DNA of 64,000 bases, taken from positions 62,001 to 126,000 of the forward strand of contig CAZMGV010000013.1 in assembly GCA_964565925.1 (NCBI GenBank). Direction: 5' to 3'. Made by a program: the position numbers and the translations under genes. Below the pieces are notes generated by a model, which saw only the letters and a list, made by a program, of their open reading frames with translations, did not search any database and was not told where the DNA came from. Shown here piece after piece: positions 56,947 through 64,000 of this stretch (within the stretch, counting starts at the first letter, position 1; every line of letters begins with the position of its first letter). The stretch comes from CAZMGV01 sp964565925. Lineage in GTDB: Bacteria; JAGRBM01; JAHCIT01.

Positions 56947-57846
56947 TCAGTAGGCGAAACGCCGGGCCACCAGCAGCAGCGCCTGTTCCAGCAGCAGCCC
57001 GATGGATCCGACGATGAAGATCGCGATGATGATGTGCTCGACGTTCAGGTTGTTCCACTCGTCCCAGACCCAGAACCCCAGCCCCACGCCGCCCGTGAGC
57101 ATCTCGGAGGCGACGATCACGAGCCAGGCGACGCCGATCGACAGCCGCACGCCCGTGATGATGTGCGGCAGCACCGCCGGGAACAGGATTTTCCGGGTGA
57201 CCTGCCATTCCGAAAGGTTCAGGATCTTCGCGACGTTCAGATAGTCCTGCGGGACCAGTTTCACGCCCATCGAGGTGTTCAGGATCATCGGCCAGATGCT
57301 CGAGATGAAAATCACCCAGATGGCGGCGGGCTGCGCCGCCTTGAAAACGAGCAGCCCGATGGGGAGCCACGCGAGCGGCGACACCGGGCGTAAAAGCCCT
57401 ATTACCGGTGCCGCCAGCCGGCTGAGCGCGTCCGAACGGCCGAGAATGAATCCGGCCGGAATCCCGACGAGCGCCGCCATGCCGAAACCCATCCCGACAC
57501 GCCGGAGCGAGTTCAGGATGTTCCAGAAAATCCCCTGATCGTTGGGGCCCTTGCGGTAAAACGGATCGCTGAACAGTTCGACGGCCGAGTGCCAGGTCTT
57601 GAGCGGCCCCGGAAGTTCGTGGCGTCCGGCGGAGACGGCGCCCCAGACGCAGACGAATAGGAAAAGCCCCGCGGCCGGCAGGACGAGCGATCCGGCGAAC
57701 TCCCGCAGGATACCGAAGGCCCGTTTCACCGGGGCCGGGAAATCCGGGGGCGGCGCGTAGACGGGAGGCAAGGTCTTGAGCGCCGGGGCAGGGCGGGTGC
57801 TGCCCCGGTCTGTATCGGTTTCGATCGCTGCGAGTGCCGGTTTCAT
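56947..57846 (-). CDS. nrtB: nitrate-type ABC transporter, permease
   Basis: 299 residues, six or so transmembrane helices, N-terminal Pro-rich cytoplasmic tail. The EAA-type loop with LNLSEWQVTRKILFPAVLPHIITGV and WLVIVASEML follow the NrtB pattern. ATG 57846 is favoured by a strong AGGAGG 8 bp upstream over an earlier in-frame ATG at 57870. Confidence 0.9.
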   Translation of the reverse strand: MKPALAAIETDTDRGSTRPAPALKTLPPVYAPPPDFPAPVKRAFGILREFAGSLVLPAAGLFLFVCVWGAVSAGRHELPGPLKTWHSAVELFSDPFYRKGPNDQGIFWNILNSLRRVGMGFGMAALVGIPAGFILGRSDALSRLAAPVIGLLRPVSPLAWLPIGLLVFKAAQPAAIWVIFISSIWPMILNTSMGVKLVPQDYLNVAKILNLSEWQVTRKILFPAVLPHIITGVRLSIGVAWLVIVASEMLTGGVGLGFWVWDEWNNLNVEHIIIAIFIVGSIGLLLEQALLLVARRFAY

Positions 57847-57883
57847 GAAATTACCTCCTGGGTCGCTCATGGTTGCCGGGGTT

Positions 57884-59179
57884 TTACCCGTGGACGGGGA
57901 ACCCGGCCGCGTAGGCCGCGGGGTTCTTGCCGTCCCATACGACGCCGTCCATCAGTTTCGAGCTGCGCATCGGGTCCTTGGGCACCGCGATCTTGAGCTG
58001 CGTGGCGGCCTGCGTGTACAGGTCGATCTGGTTCACCTTCTTGGCGACAGCCAGATAGTCCGGATCGGCCTTGAGCAGTCCCCAGCGCTTGTGCTGCGTG
58101 AGGAACCACATGCCGTCGGAGAGCCACGGGAAGCTGACCGCTCCCTCGTCGAAGAACTTCATGTAGTCGGGGTCCTTGCGTACCGGTGCGCCCAGCCCGT
58201 CGTCGTATTCGCCCTGGAACCGGCCGGTGATCGCTTCCTTGTCGGTGTTCACATACGATTTGGCGGAGATGATCTCGGCTACCTTGGCGCGGTTTGCCAT
58301 CGTGTCGATGTAACGGGCCGCATCCAGCACCGCCATGATCAGCGCCCGCGTGCTGTTGGGGTTCTTCTTCACAAAGTCTGCGGATGTGCCGAGGACTTTC
58401 TCGGGATGGTCCTTCCAGATCCCCTGCGTCGTCGTCGCCGTGAAGCCGATCTTGTCGATCACCGCGCGGGCGTTCCACGGCTCGCCGACGCAGAAGCCGT
58501 CCATATTGCCAATGCGCATGTTGGCCACCATCTGGGGCGGCGGGACGACGATCGCCTTGACGTCGGTGAAGGGATTAATCCCGTTGGCCGCGAGCCAGTA
58601 GTAGAGCCACATGGCGTGCGTGCCGGTGGGGAAGGTCTGCGCGAAGGTGTATTCGCGGTCCTTCTTCATCACGGCGGTTTTCAGTTTCGCGCCGTCGGTG
58701 ACTCCGGCGTCTTTGAGCTGGCTGGAGAGGGTGATCGCCTGCCCGTTGCGGTTCAGGCTCATCAGGACGGCCATGTCCTTCTGGGGACCTCCGATCCCCA
58801 CCGTGAGGCCATACACCATTCCATAAAGCACATGAGCGGCGTCCAGCTCCCCGTTGGTGAGCTTGTCGCGTACTGCGGCCCAGGAGGCTTCCTTCGACGG
58901 CGTGATCTTGATGCCGTATTTCTTGTCGAACCCGAGTTCCGACGCGATCACCACGGACGCGCAGTCGGTGAGCGGAATGAAGCCGACGGTGAGATCGGTT
59001 TTCTCGGGCGCGTCGCTGCCGGCGGCCCACGCCTTCGAGCGTATCCCGGCCGGCACGAGCGACAGGATCGCCGCGCCCTGCAGGGCCGTGCCGGCCGCCT
59101 TCATGAACTTGCGGCGGCTGAAACCCGAGGGGCTGCCTGCTGATCTGCCTGCTGATCTGGTGGTGTGTTTTTTGCGCAT
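57884..59179 (-). CDS. nrtA: nitrate-type ABC transporter, Tat-exported substrate-binding protein
   Basis: 431 residues. Twin-arginine signal SRRKFMKAAG at about 21-30 followed by a hydrophobic stretch. The body matches NrtA/CmpA (VGFIPLTDCASVVIA, GPQKDMAVLMSLNRNGQAITLS, GTHAMWLYYWLAANGINP, GFCVGEPWNARAV). These bind nitrate/nitrite or bicarbonate; the ANTAR-type leader upstream argues for nitrate. ATG 59179 has GGAGAA upstream; a longer frame to 59281 would run through the leader hairpins and is rejected. Confidence 0.88.
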   Translation of the reverse strand: MRKKHTTRSAGRSAGSPSGFSRRKFMKAAGTALQGAAILSLVPAGIRSKAWAAGSDAPEKTDLTVGFIPLTDCASVVIASELGFDKKYGIKITPSKEASWAAVRDKLTNGELDAAHVLYGMVYGLTVGIGGPQKDMAVLMSLNRNGQAITLSSQLKDAGVTDGAKLKTAVMKKDREYTFAQTFPTGTHAMWLYYWLAANGINPFTDVKAIVVPPPQMVANMRIGNMDGFCVGEPWNARAVIDKIGFTATTTQGIWKDHPEKVLGTSADFVKKNPNSTRALIMAVLDAARYIDTMANRAKVAEIISAKSYVNTDKEAITGRFQGEYDDGLGAPVRKDPDYMKFFDEGAVSFPWLSDGMWFLTQHKRWGLLKADPDYLAVAKKVNQIDLYTQAATQLKIAVPKDPMRSSKLMDGVVWDGKNPAAYAAGFPVHG

Positions 59180-59210
59180 CGGTAGTTCTCCTGGTTTCAT
59201 CCAAAATCTG

Positions 59211-59255
59211 AAGGCGCCCGTCGCAGCGAAACTGTTTCGCGCGTCCGGACGCCTT
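59211..59255 (-). terminator. leader terminator of nrtABD, mutually exclusive with antiterminator hairpin P2
   Basis: On the minus strand AAGGCGTCC (59255-59247) pairs with GGGCGCCTT (59219-59211) with one G-U, enclosing a perfect hairpin GCGAAA-CAG-TTTCGC (59240-59226). A short TTTT (59206-59203) follows. The T-tract is weak. Confidence 0.6.
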
Positions 59256-59289
59256 TGTCCTTCGACCTGGAGGCCCGTCATTGGACCTC
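59247..59289 (-). promoter_or_regulatory. ANTAR-type two-hairpin antiterminator leader
   Basis: P1: GAGGTCC-AATGAC-GGGCCTC (59289-59270). P2: GGAC-AAAGGC-GTCC (59260-59247). Both loops are hexaloops with A at position 1 and G at position 4, the signature bound by ANTAR-domain proteins such as NasR, NasT and EutV. They are 9 nt apart. P2 shares nine bases with the 5' arm of the terminator, so only one of the two can form. Confidence 0.7.
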
Positions 59290-59525
59290 GCGGTTTGATC
59301 TGCTGGTTACCGTCGCGCCTGCGCGAGCGGCTTACCGGTCTAAGAGCAATAGGTGTGCCAACAGGTTTGTGTGCGATATTCGCGGGGATTCCGGCCGAAA
59401 TGGCGGTGGAAACAATGTTTGCGGGACAGACCGAATGATGAAGCTGCGGGCAGGCGGTGTGTCAGATGCTTGAACCAGCGGCAAGGATAGGGCCGCCGTC
59501 ACAACCGGATTGCCTTATTAAGCAG

Positions 59526-60917
59526 CTACTGCTGGGGGCCGCCGGAACCGCCCGGGCCCCGGTTGCCGCCGCGACCGCGGCCGCGTCCGCGACGCCGGCC
59601 CCGGTTCTGACCCGGTTGGCCCTGGCCCGGCTGGCTCTGGCCGCCTTGTCCCTGAGGACGGTTGCCGCCGTCGCGCGACTGCCCTTGCCGGATGTCACGG
59701 TTCTGCCGGGGTTGACCGTGGCTTTGGTTGCGGACGGGCTGGCCGCTTTCACCGCCCTGATCTTCACGCTCGTCATCGCGGACGGTGCCGGGCGACTGGA
59801 ACTCCACCTGCGCGGGTGCCGGACCCCGGTGTTCCGCTGACTTGTCGTGGTGCTCGGCCGCCACGTCGTCGTCTTCCATGTCGGTCACGTCCTGCACAGG
59901 AGCGTGCTGATGATGGTGGGCGGCGTCGGCGGCGGTGCCTTCGGGCGGGAACACTTCCGAGGCCGCACGTGCCTGGGCGGCGGTTTTGGCTTCGCCGACC
60001 AGGTAGTTGGGCTGCGAGATCAGCTTCACGCCCTGTTTCATGATGACGGCGTCGAACGCTTCGGCGTCGATCAAATGGGCTTTGCGCTCGGCGCTCTCCA
60101 CGAGCACCTTGCGGAGCAGCGGGTTGGTCGAGATGACCATGTAGTTCATGCCGTCCAGCACGAACTTGAACCCGCGCTTGGGCAGCGTCTTGTTGAGCTG
60201 CTTGTACTGCTCGTCCTCGTAGGAGAGACAGCACAAAAGTCGTCCGCACTGGCCGGTGATTTTCGACTGGTCGAGAGCGAGGTTCTGGTTCTTGGCCTGC
60301 TTCACCGAGACGGCCGGGAACCCGCCCAGCCAGCTCGAACAGCAAAGTTCGCGCCCGCAGAGGCCGTAGCCGCCCGCCAGAGCGGCGCGGTCGCGGGGGC
60401 CCACCTGCCGCATCTCGACGCGCATGTGGAACCGGTGGCCCAGCACCCGCACCAGATCGCGGAAATCCACGCGCTCTTCGGCGGCGAAATAGAGCCGCGC
60501 ACCGGCGCCGTCGTAGTTGATCTCGAGGGTGACGGGCTTCATCACGTCGTCGAGTTTCATTTCGGCGAGCTGTTCCAGCGCGATCTTGAAAAAATCGGCT
60601 TCGCGCTGCGTGCGCCGCTCGTTGTGGGCGGCGTCCTCGGGAAGGGCTTTCTTGAGAACCTTGCGGCCGCCGGTGTTCTCGCGCCAGCCGTAGCGGACCA
60701 TGTTCACCACCCGGCCCAGCTCGTGGCCGTTGGCGGTGTTGACGACCACGAGGTCGCCGATCTCCACGTCGATCTGGTTGCGGAAGAACTCCTCGACACG
60801 GTGGCTGCCGGGCAGCCGCACGCCGACGATCTCCCCCTTGCGGAGAATACCTTCCGGGATGATTTCCGACGGTTTCGGGCCGGCCTCGAAGGCCGAGATG
60901 TCCAGTTCGATAGGCAT
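59526..60917 (-). CDS. ricT: RicT/YaaT-like PSP1-domain protein with Gln/Gly/Arg-rich tail
   Basis: 463 residues. The PSP1 core (about 20-300) has the conserved cysteines in GGYGLCGRELCC (187, 192, 193) and GQCGRLLCC (224, 229, 230), which in Bacillus help hold Fe-S clusters in the RicAFT complex that guides RNase Y. The last ~110 residues are disordered and rich in Gln, Gly, Arg, Asn and Pro, ending in RGRGRGRGG. Directly after holB with a 5-bp gap, the same neighbour as in Bacillus. No RicA or RicF is in the window. Confidence 0.88.
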   Translation of the reverse strand: MPIELDISAFEAGPKPSEIIPEGILRKGEIVGVRLPGSHRVEEFFRNQIDVEIGDLVVVNTANGHELGRVVNMVRYGWRENTGGRKVLKKALPEDAAHNERRTQREADFFKIALEQLAEMKLDDVMKPVTLEINYDGAGARLYFAAEERVDFRDLVRVLGHRFHMRVEMRQVGPRDRAALAGGYGLCGRELCCSSWLGGFPAVSVKQAKNQNLALDQSKITGQCGRLLCCLSYEDEQYKQLNKTLPKRGFKFVLDGMNYMVISTNPLLRKVLVESAERKAHLIDAEAFDAVIMKQGVKLISQPNYLVGEAKTAAQARAASEVFPPEGTAADAAHHHQHAPVQDVTDMEDDDVAAEHHDKSAEHRGPAPAQVEFQSPGTVRDDEREDQGGESGQPVRNQSHGQPRQNRDIRQGQSRDGGNRPQGQGGQSQPGQGQPGQNRGRRRGRGRGRGGNRGPGGSGGPQQ

Positions 60918-60922
60918 GGTCG

Positions 60923-61948
60923 TTATTCGCGAAGGTCGATCATGAGCTTGTCGATGGAGATTTCCAAGTGGGAGGCGACGTCGATGGCCCGACGTATTTT
61001 AAGGATCGCGTCGATCCGGTCGGCCAGGTCGTCCGGGCCGTAGTGCCCGGCGAGGCGGTCGGCGTCCCGGCCGAGGCCGCCCGGGAGCGTCCCGCCGCGT
61101 TGGCCCGCGCCCAGAGCAGCCCGGTGGATCAGAATCAGCAGGTCCAGCCACTCCATAAACACCTGGCGGCTTCCCTTGAACTCCCCCGCGATCCGGCCGC
61201 TCCAGTCGCCGAGATCCGATTTCCGGGTGATTTCCTCTTCTATAGCGTCGTGGGCCAGCGCTTCGAGGCGCGGGAACTCGCCGTCCAGCAGTTTCAGCGC
61301 CCGGCCGAGGCTCCCCTGCGCCAGCGTGGCGGCCCAGCGGGCCTGCTCCGGCGTCACAGTGATTCCCTCAGGCGGCTTGGCGAGGATCTGTTTCACGACC
61401 AGTTCGGTATCGAGCGGCCTGAAACGCACCGGGATGCAGCGCGAAAGGATGGTGGGAAGTATTTGCGACCGGCTCTCGCCGATCAGCAGGATCATGGTGT
61501 TCTCGGGTGGTTCCTCGATGGTTTTCAGCAGGATGTTGGCGTGCTCGGCCCGCATGTCGTCGGCCGGGTCGAGAATCATCCCTTTGGCGCCGCCCGCGAA
61601 CGTCCGCATGGAGAGCGAACGGATGATCTCGCGGATATTGTCGATCGTTCCCTTGCCGCCCGGTTCCAGCAGATGCAGGTCGGGGTAGGAGCCTGCGCCC
61701 GCCTCGCCGCTCACATGCAGCGCGATCCGGTGGCAGGAGTTGCAGGCGCCGCAGGCGTCGTCCGCCGGAAATCCGTCCCGGCCCCGCTTCTCGCAGGCGA
61801 ACGCCTGGAACATCCGGGACGCCGCGAGCCGCCGTCCGGTGCCGTCAGGGCCCAGGAACAGGAGCGCGTGCGGCACCCGCCCGCCGCGGAGAAAACTCCG
61901 CAGCTGCGAGACGGCCGGTTCCTGGCCGAGGATTTCAATAAGCGGCAT
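60923..61948 (-). CDS. holB: DNA polymerase III delta' subunit
   Basis: 341 residues. Clamp-loader subunit. LFLGPDGTGRR (about 31-41) is a P-loop with Arg replacing the Lys-Ser/Thr, as in delta' proteins that do not hydrolyse ATP. A zinc module with CGACNSCH, LLKTIEEPPENTMILLI (sensor region) and the SRC motif in ILSRCIPVRF are present. Five bp after the acyl-CoA dehydrogenase stop and 5 bp before ricT. Confidence 0.92.
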   Translation of the reverse strand: MPLIEILGQEPAVSQLRSFLRGGRVPHALLFLGPDGTGRRLAASRMFQAFACEKRGRDGFPADDACGACNSCHRIALHVSGEAGAGSYPDLHLLEPGGKGTIDNIREIIRSLSMRTFAGGAKGMILDPADDMRAEHANILLKTIEEPPENTMILLIGESRSQILPTILSRCIPVRFRPLDTELVVKQILAKPPEGITVTPEQARWAATLAQGSLGRALKLLDGEFPRLEALAHDAIEEEITRKSDLGDWSGRIAGEFKGSRQVFMEWLDLLILIHRAALGAGQRGGTLPGGLGRDADRLAGHYGPDDLADRIDAILKIRRAIDVASHLEISIDKLMIDLRE

Positions 61949-61953
61949 TCGTC

Positions 61954-63105
61954 TTATTCCGCCATCATCTCGCGGGCGATGATCATGCGCATGATTTCGC
62001 TGGTTCCCGCGCCGATTTCCATCAGCTTGGCGTCGCGGGCGAACCGCTCCACCGGGAACTCCTTGATGTAGCCGTAGCCGCCCAGAATCTGCACGGCGTT
62101 CATGGCCGCGCGGGTGCCGGCCTCCGAGGCGAACAGCTTCGCCATGGCAGCCTCCTTGGCAATCTTCCGGCCCGAGGCGACCGCCTCGGCGGCGGCGTAG
62201 ACAAGCGCGCGGGCCGCTTCGGTCTCGGTGAGCATGTCGGCGAGCATCTTCTGCACCATCTGGAACTCGCCGATGGCCTTGCCGAACTGCTTGCGGTCGA
62301 GGGCGTATTTCTTCGCCTCGTCGACCGACGCCTGCGCGATGCCGACGGAGATACCGGCCAGCGTGACGCGCTCGATGTCGAGGCCGCGCATGAGCTGTGC
62401 AACGCCCTGGTTCTCTTCGCCCATGCGGTTGGCGACCGGCACTTCCATGTCTTCGAAGATCAGCTCGGAGGTTGGGGACGCGCGCATCCCCATCTTGTTC
62501 AGCTTCTTGCCGACGCGGAATCCGGGGAAGCCGCTCTCGACGATAAACGTCGACAGGTTCTTGGAGTCCGCCTCGCCGGTTTTGGCGTACACCACGAACG
62601 TGCTGCCGATGGGGCCGTTCGTGATGAACATCTTGGTGCCGTTCAGGATATATTTGTCGCCCTTTTTGACGGCCCGGGTCTTCATGCCCACGGCGTCACT
62701 GCCCGCGCCCGGTTCCGTGATCGCCACGCCGCCGTATTTGGCGCCGGTGCAGAGATCCGGGAGGTATTTCTTGCGCTGAACGTCGCTGGCGTTGCGGTAC
62801 AGGTTGTTGGTGCAGAGTACCGAGTGGGCACCCAGGGACAGCGCCGTCGCCGCGCAGCCCCGGGCGACCTCTTCAAGGATCATGGTGACCGCGACCGGGT
62901 CCATGCCCGAACCGCCGAACTGGGTGGGCACCATCATGCCCAGGATGCCCATCTCGCCGAATTGCTTGAACACCTTGCCGGGGAACTCCTGCCGCTCGTC
63001 CCAGTCGCCCGCATGGGGGACGATCTCGCGGTCCACGAGGTCTTTGACGGCTTGGCGGAGGAGCTTCTGTTCTTCGGTGAGGGTGCGCAGCATGGCCCTG
63101 TTCAT
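61954..63105 (-). CDS. acyl-CoA dehydrogenase, isovaleryl-CoA dehydrogenase type
   Basis: 383 residues from ATG 63105; an in-frame ATG at 63165 would add 20 residues of low-complexity sequence and lacks a ribosome site. FAD enzyme oxidising acyl-CoA to enoyl-CoA. ITEPGAGSDAVGM and the C-terminal GGYGYIKEFPVERFARDAK are standard. The usual catalytic Glu near the C-terminus is Ala (EIGAGTSEI), while GLDIERVTLAG carries a Glu in the position used by isovaleryl-CoA dehydrogenase. That argues for leucine degradation. First gene of an operon with holB and ricT. Confidence 0.9.
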   Translation of the reverse strand: MNRAMLRTLTEEQKLLRQAVKDLVDREIVPHAGDWDERQEFPGKVFKQFGEMGILGMMVPTQFGGSGMDPVAVTMILEEVARGCAATALSLGAHSVLCTNNLYRNASDVQRKKYLPDLCTGAKYGGVAITEPGAGSDAVGMKTRAVKKGDKYILNGTKMFITNGPIGSTFVVYAKTGEADSKNLSTFIVESGFPGFRVGKKLNKMGMRASPTSELIFEDMEVPVANRMGEENQGVAQLMRGLDIERVTLAGISVGIAQASVDEAKKYALDRKQFGKAIGEFQMVQKMLADMLTETEAARALVYAAAEAVASGRKIAKEAAMAKLFASEAGTRAAMNAVQILGGYGYIKEFPVERFARDAKLMEIGAGTSEIMRMIIAREMMAE

Positions 63106-63204
63106 AGGACGGGCGGCGGGGCGGCGCAAGGAGGGAGTGGGGACAGTTTCCGCCAAACTGGACATGGATTTGAACCCGCGTCCGTTAATGCCAGAATGAT
63201 CTCC

Positions 63205-63999
63205 ATGTCATCCACCCACACCGCCGCGATTCTCCAGTACGACGTCATCCGGGGCGACGTGGCGAAGAACACGGCCACGATTTTCCGGCTGCTGGACCAG
63301 CTCCCCGGCGAGCGGCCGCTGGTAGCGCTGCTGCCGGAAGCGGCGACCTCCAACTTCTCGCAGACCGAGGGCGACCGGATCGCGGCGGAGACCGCCCGGG
63401 TGATCGAGAGGCTCGCGAGGCGCGCGCAGGATCAGGGAATTTCCATCTACGGATCGTTCGTCGTGAAGGACGCCGGGGGCGCCGGCGCCGGTTTCTATAA
63501 CGAAGGCGTGCTGCTGAAACCGGACGGCGCCCGGCTCACCTATCGCAAGGTGCATCTGTTCGAACCGGCAGGGGAGCACACCTTCTATAAGGAAGGCTCC
63601 GGGCAGGTGATCGCCGATATGGGCGATGGCCTGAAAGCGGGACTGACCATCTGTTACGACCTCCGGTTTCCGGAATGGATTGGCCGCCTGGTGCAGGGCG
63701 GGGCGAACGCGATCTTCTGCGTGGCCCAGTGGCCGGCACCCAGACGCGAGCACTGGGACGCGCTGCTCCGGGCCCGGGCGATCGAAAACCTGTCGTGGGT
63801 GGTCGCCGTGAACCGGATCGGCGACGGCCCCAGGGACAAGTTCTCCGGCGGTAGCGCCATCTTCAGCCCGTGGGGAGAACGCGCGGCGTATATTCCCGAC
63901 CACGAAGAGGGGGTCGTCTGGGCCGCACTGGACCTGGGGCTGGTGGATGAGGCCCGCACCCGGTTGCCGACCCTCGCCCGGCGGTTCCGGAACGGCTAA
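63205..63999 (+). CDS. carbon-nitrogen hydrolase (nitrilase superfamily, omega-amidase-like)
   Basis: 264 residues. The Glu-Lys-Cys triad is visible: Glu in LLPEAATSN, Lys in YRKVHLFEP, and Cys in LTICYDLRFPE. The CYDLRFPE box and YRKVHLF resemble omega-amidase/Nit2-type members that deamidate alpha-ketoglutaramate, but the substrate is not proven. Start at ATG 63205 or 63196. Divergent from the acyl-CoA dehydrogenase; ends one base before the window edge. Confidence 0.88.
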   Translation: MSSTHTAAILQYDVIRGDVAKNTATIFRLLDQLPGERPLVALLPEAATSNFSQTEGDRIAAETARVIERLARRAQDQGISIYGSFVVKDAGGAGAGFYNEGVLLKPDGARLTYRKVHLFEPAGEHTFYKEGSGQVIADMGDGLKAGLTICYDLRFPEWIGRLVQGGANAIFCVAQWPAPRREHWDALLRARAIENLSWVVAVNRIGDGPRDKFSGGSAIFSPWGERAAYIPDHEEGVVWAALDLGLVDEARTRLPTLARRFRNG

Positions 64000-64000
64000 A

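Larger units (their letters stand above)
59180..59525 (-). promoter_or_regulatory. 346-bp regulatory region of the nrtABD operon
   Basis: No gene. On the minus strand it contains the nrtA promoter (not located) and, in its last third, two small hexaloop hairpins and an overlapping terminator-like structure, followed by the ribosome site. See the separate entries. Confidence 0.65.

Noticed and set aside
63165..63187. GGTTCAAATCC on the minus strand, like a tRNA T-loop
   Set aside because: The flanking bases do not form a T-stem and no acceptor, D or anticodon arm fits around it.

Overview
The window is chromosomal DNA from a high-G+C, Gram-negative bacterium. Coding is dense, mostly ATG/GTG starts with Shine-Dalgarno sites. 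Several markers point to a deltaproteobacteria-like lineage (Myxococcota, Bdellovibrionota or a related uncultivated phylum): a TIGR02147-type regulator paired with a large lipoprotein, a PilZ protein of the myxobacterial kind, DUF2232 between rpsR and rplI, and an HpnE hopanoid enzyme. The exact phylum is inference. No rRNA, tRNA, CRISPR array, integrase or transposase was seen.

Layout. 1-4.8 kb: partial metG, a DUF983 protein plus CDF metal exporter, Bcp peroxiredoxin, a hotdog thioesterase, shikimate kinase and a PilZ protein. 5-12.3 kb: an orphan membrane sensor stub behind a sigma-54-type promoter, the pyrH-frr-uppS set, an MFS exporter, and a TetR regulator facing a ferritin-like diiron protein and a luciferase-like monooxygenase across a perfect palindromic operator. 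12.3-19 kb: glutamate synthase gltBD behind a long structured leader. 19-23 kb: rpsF-rpsR-DUF2232-rplI, then rfbB. 23-30 kb: an antitoxin-like orphan, a Mpo1-like protein with a CDP-alcohol phosphatidyltransferase, an exported protein, dnaB and hpnE. 30-35.2 kb: TIGR02147 regulator overlapping a 1,439-residue lipoprotein gene. 35-41.6 kb: AarF/UbiB kinase, hydrolase, gloB, and rfbA-rfbC-NCS2 permease. 41.7-49.4 kb: a 1,430-residue membrane protein of duplicated design, Ndh-2, CorA and TerC. 49.6-54 kb: a giant NorD/CbbO-like VWA protein and its MoxR ATPase. 54-56 kb: a HigBA-type toxin-antitoxin pair and a lone topoisomerase VI A subunit. 56-59.5 kb: an nrtABD-type transporter behind an ANTAR-type antiterminator leader. 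59.5-64 kb: ricT, holB and an isovaleryl-CoA-dehydrogenase-like gene in one tight operon, with a divergent carbon-nitrogen hydrolase.

Beyond ordinary genes, the most notable signals are: (1) a Spo11/Top6A homologue with no Top6B beside it; (2) three copies of a ~100-bp palindromic element whose 44-bp loop is strongly conserved; (3) a two-hexaloop leader overlapping a terminator in front of nrtA; (4) RGD/RGG-type disordered tails on the partner proteins S6 and S18, plus a similar tail on RicT; (5) a candidate S6:S18-binding hairpin before rpsF.
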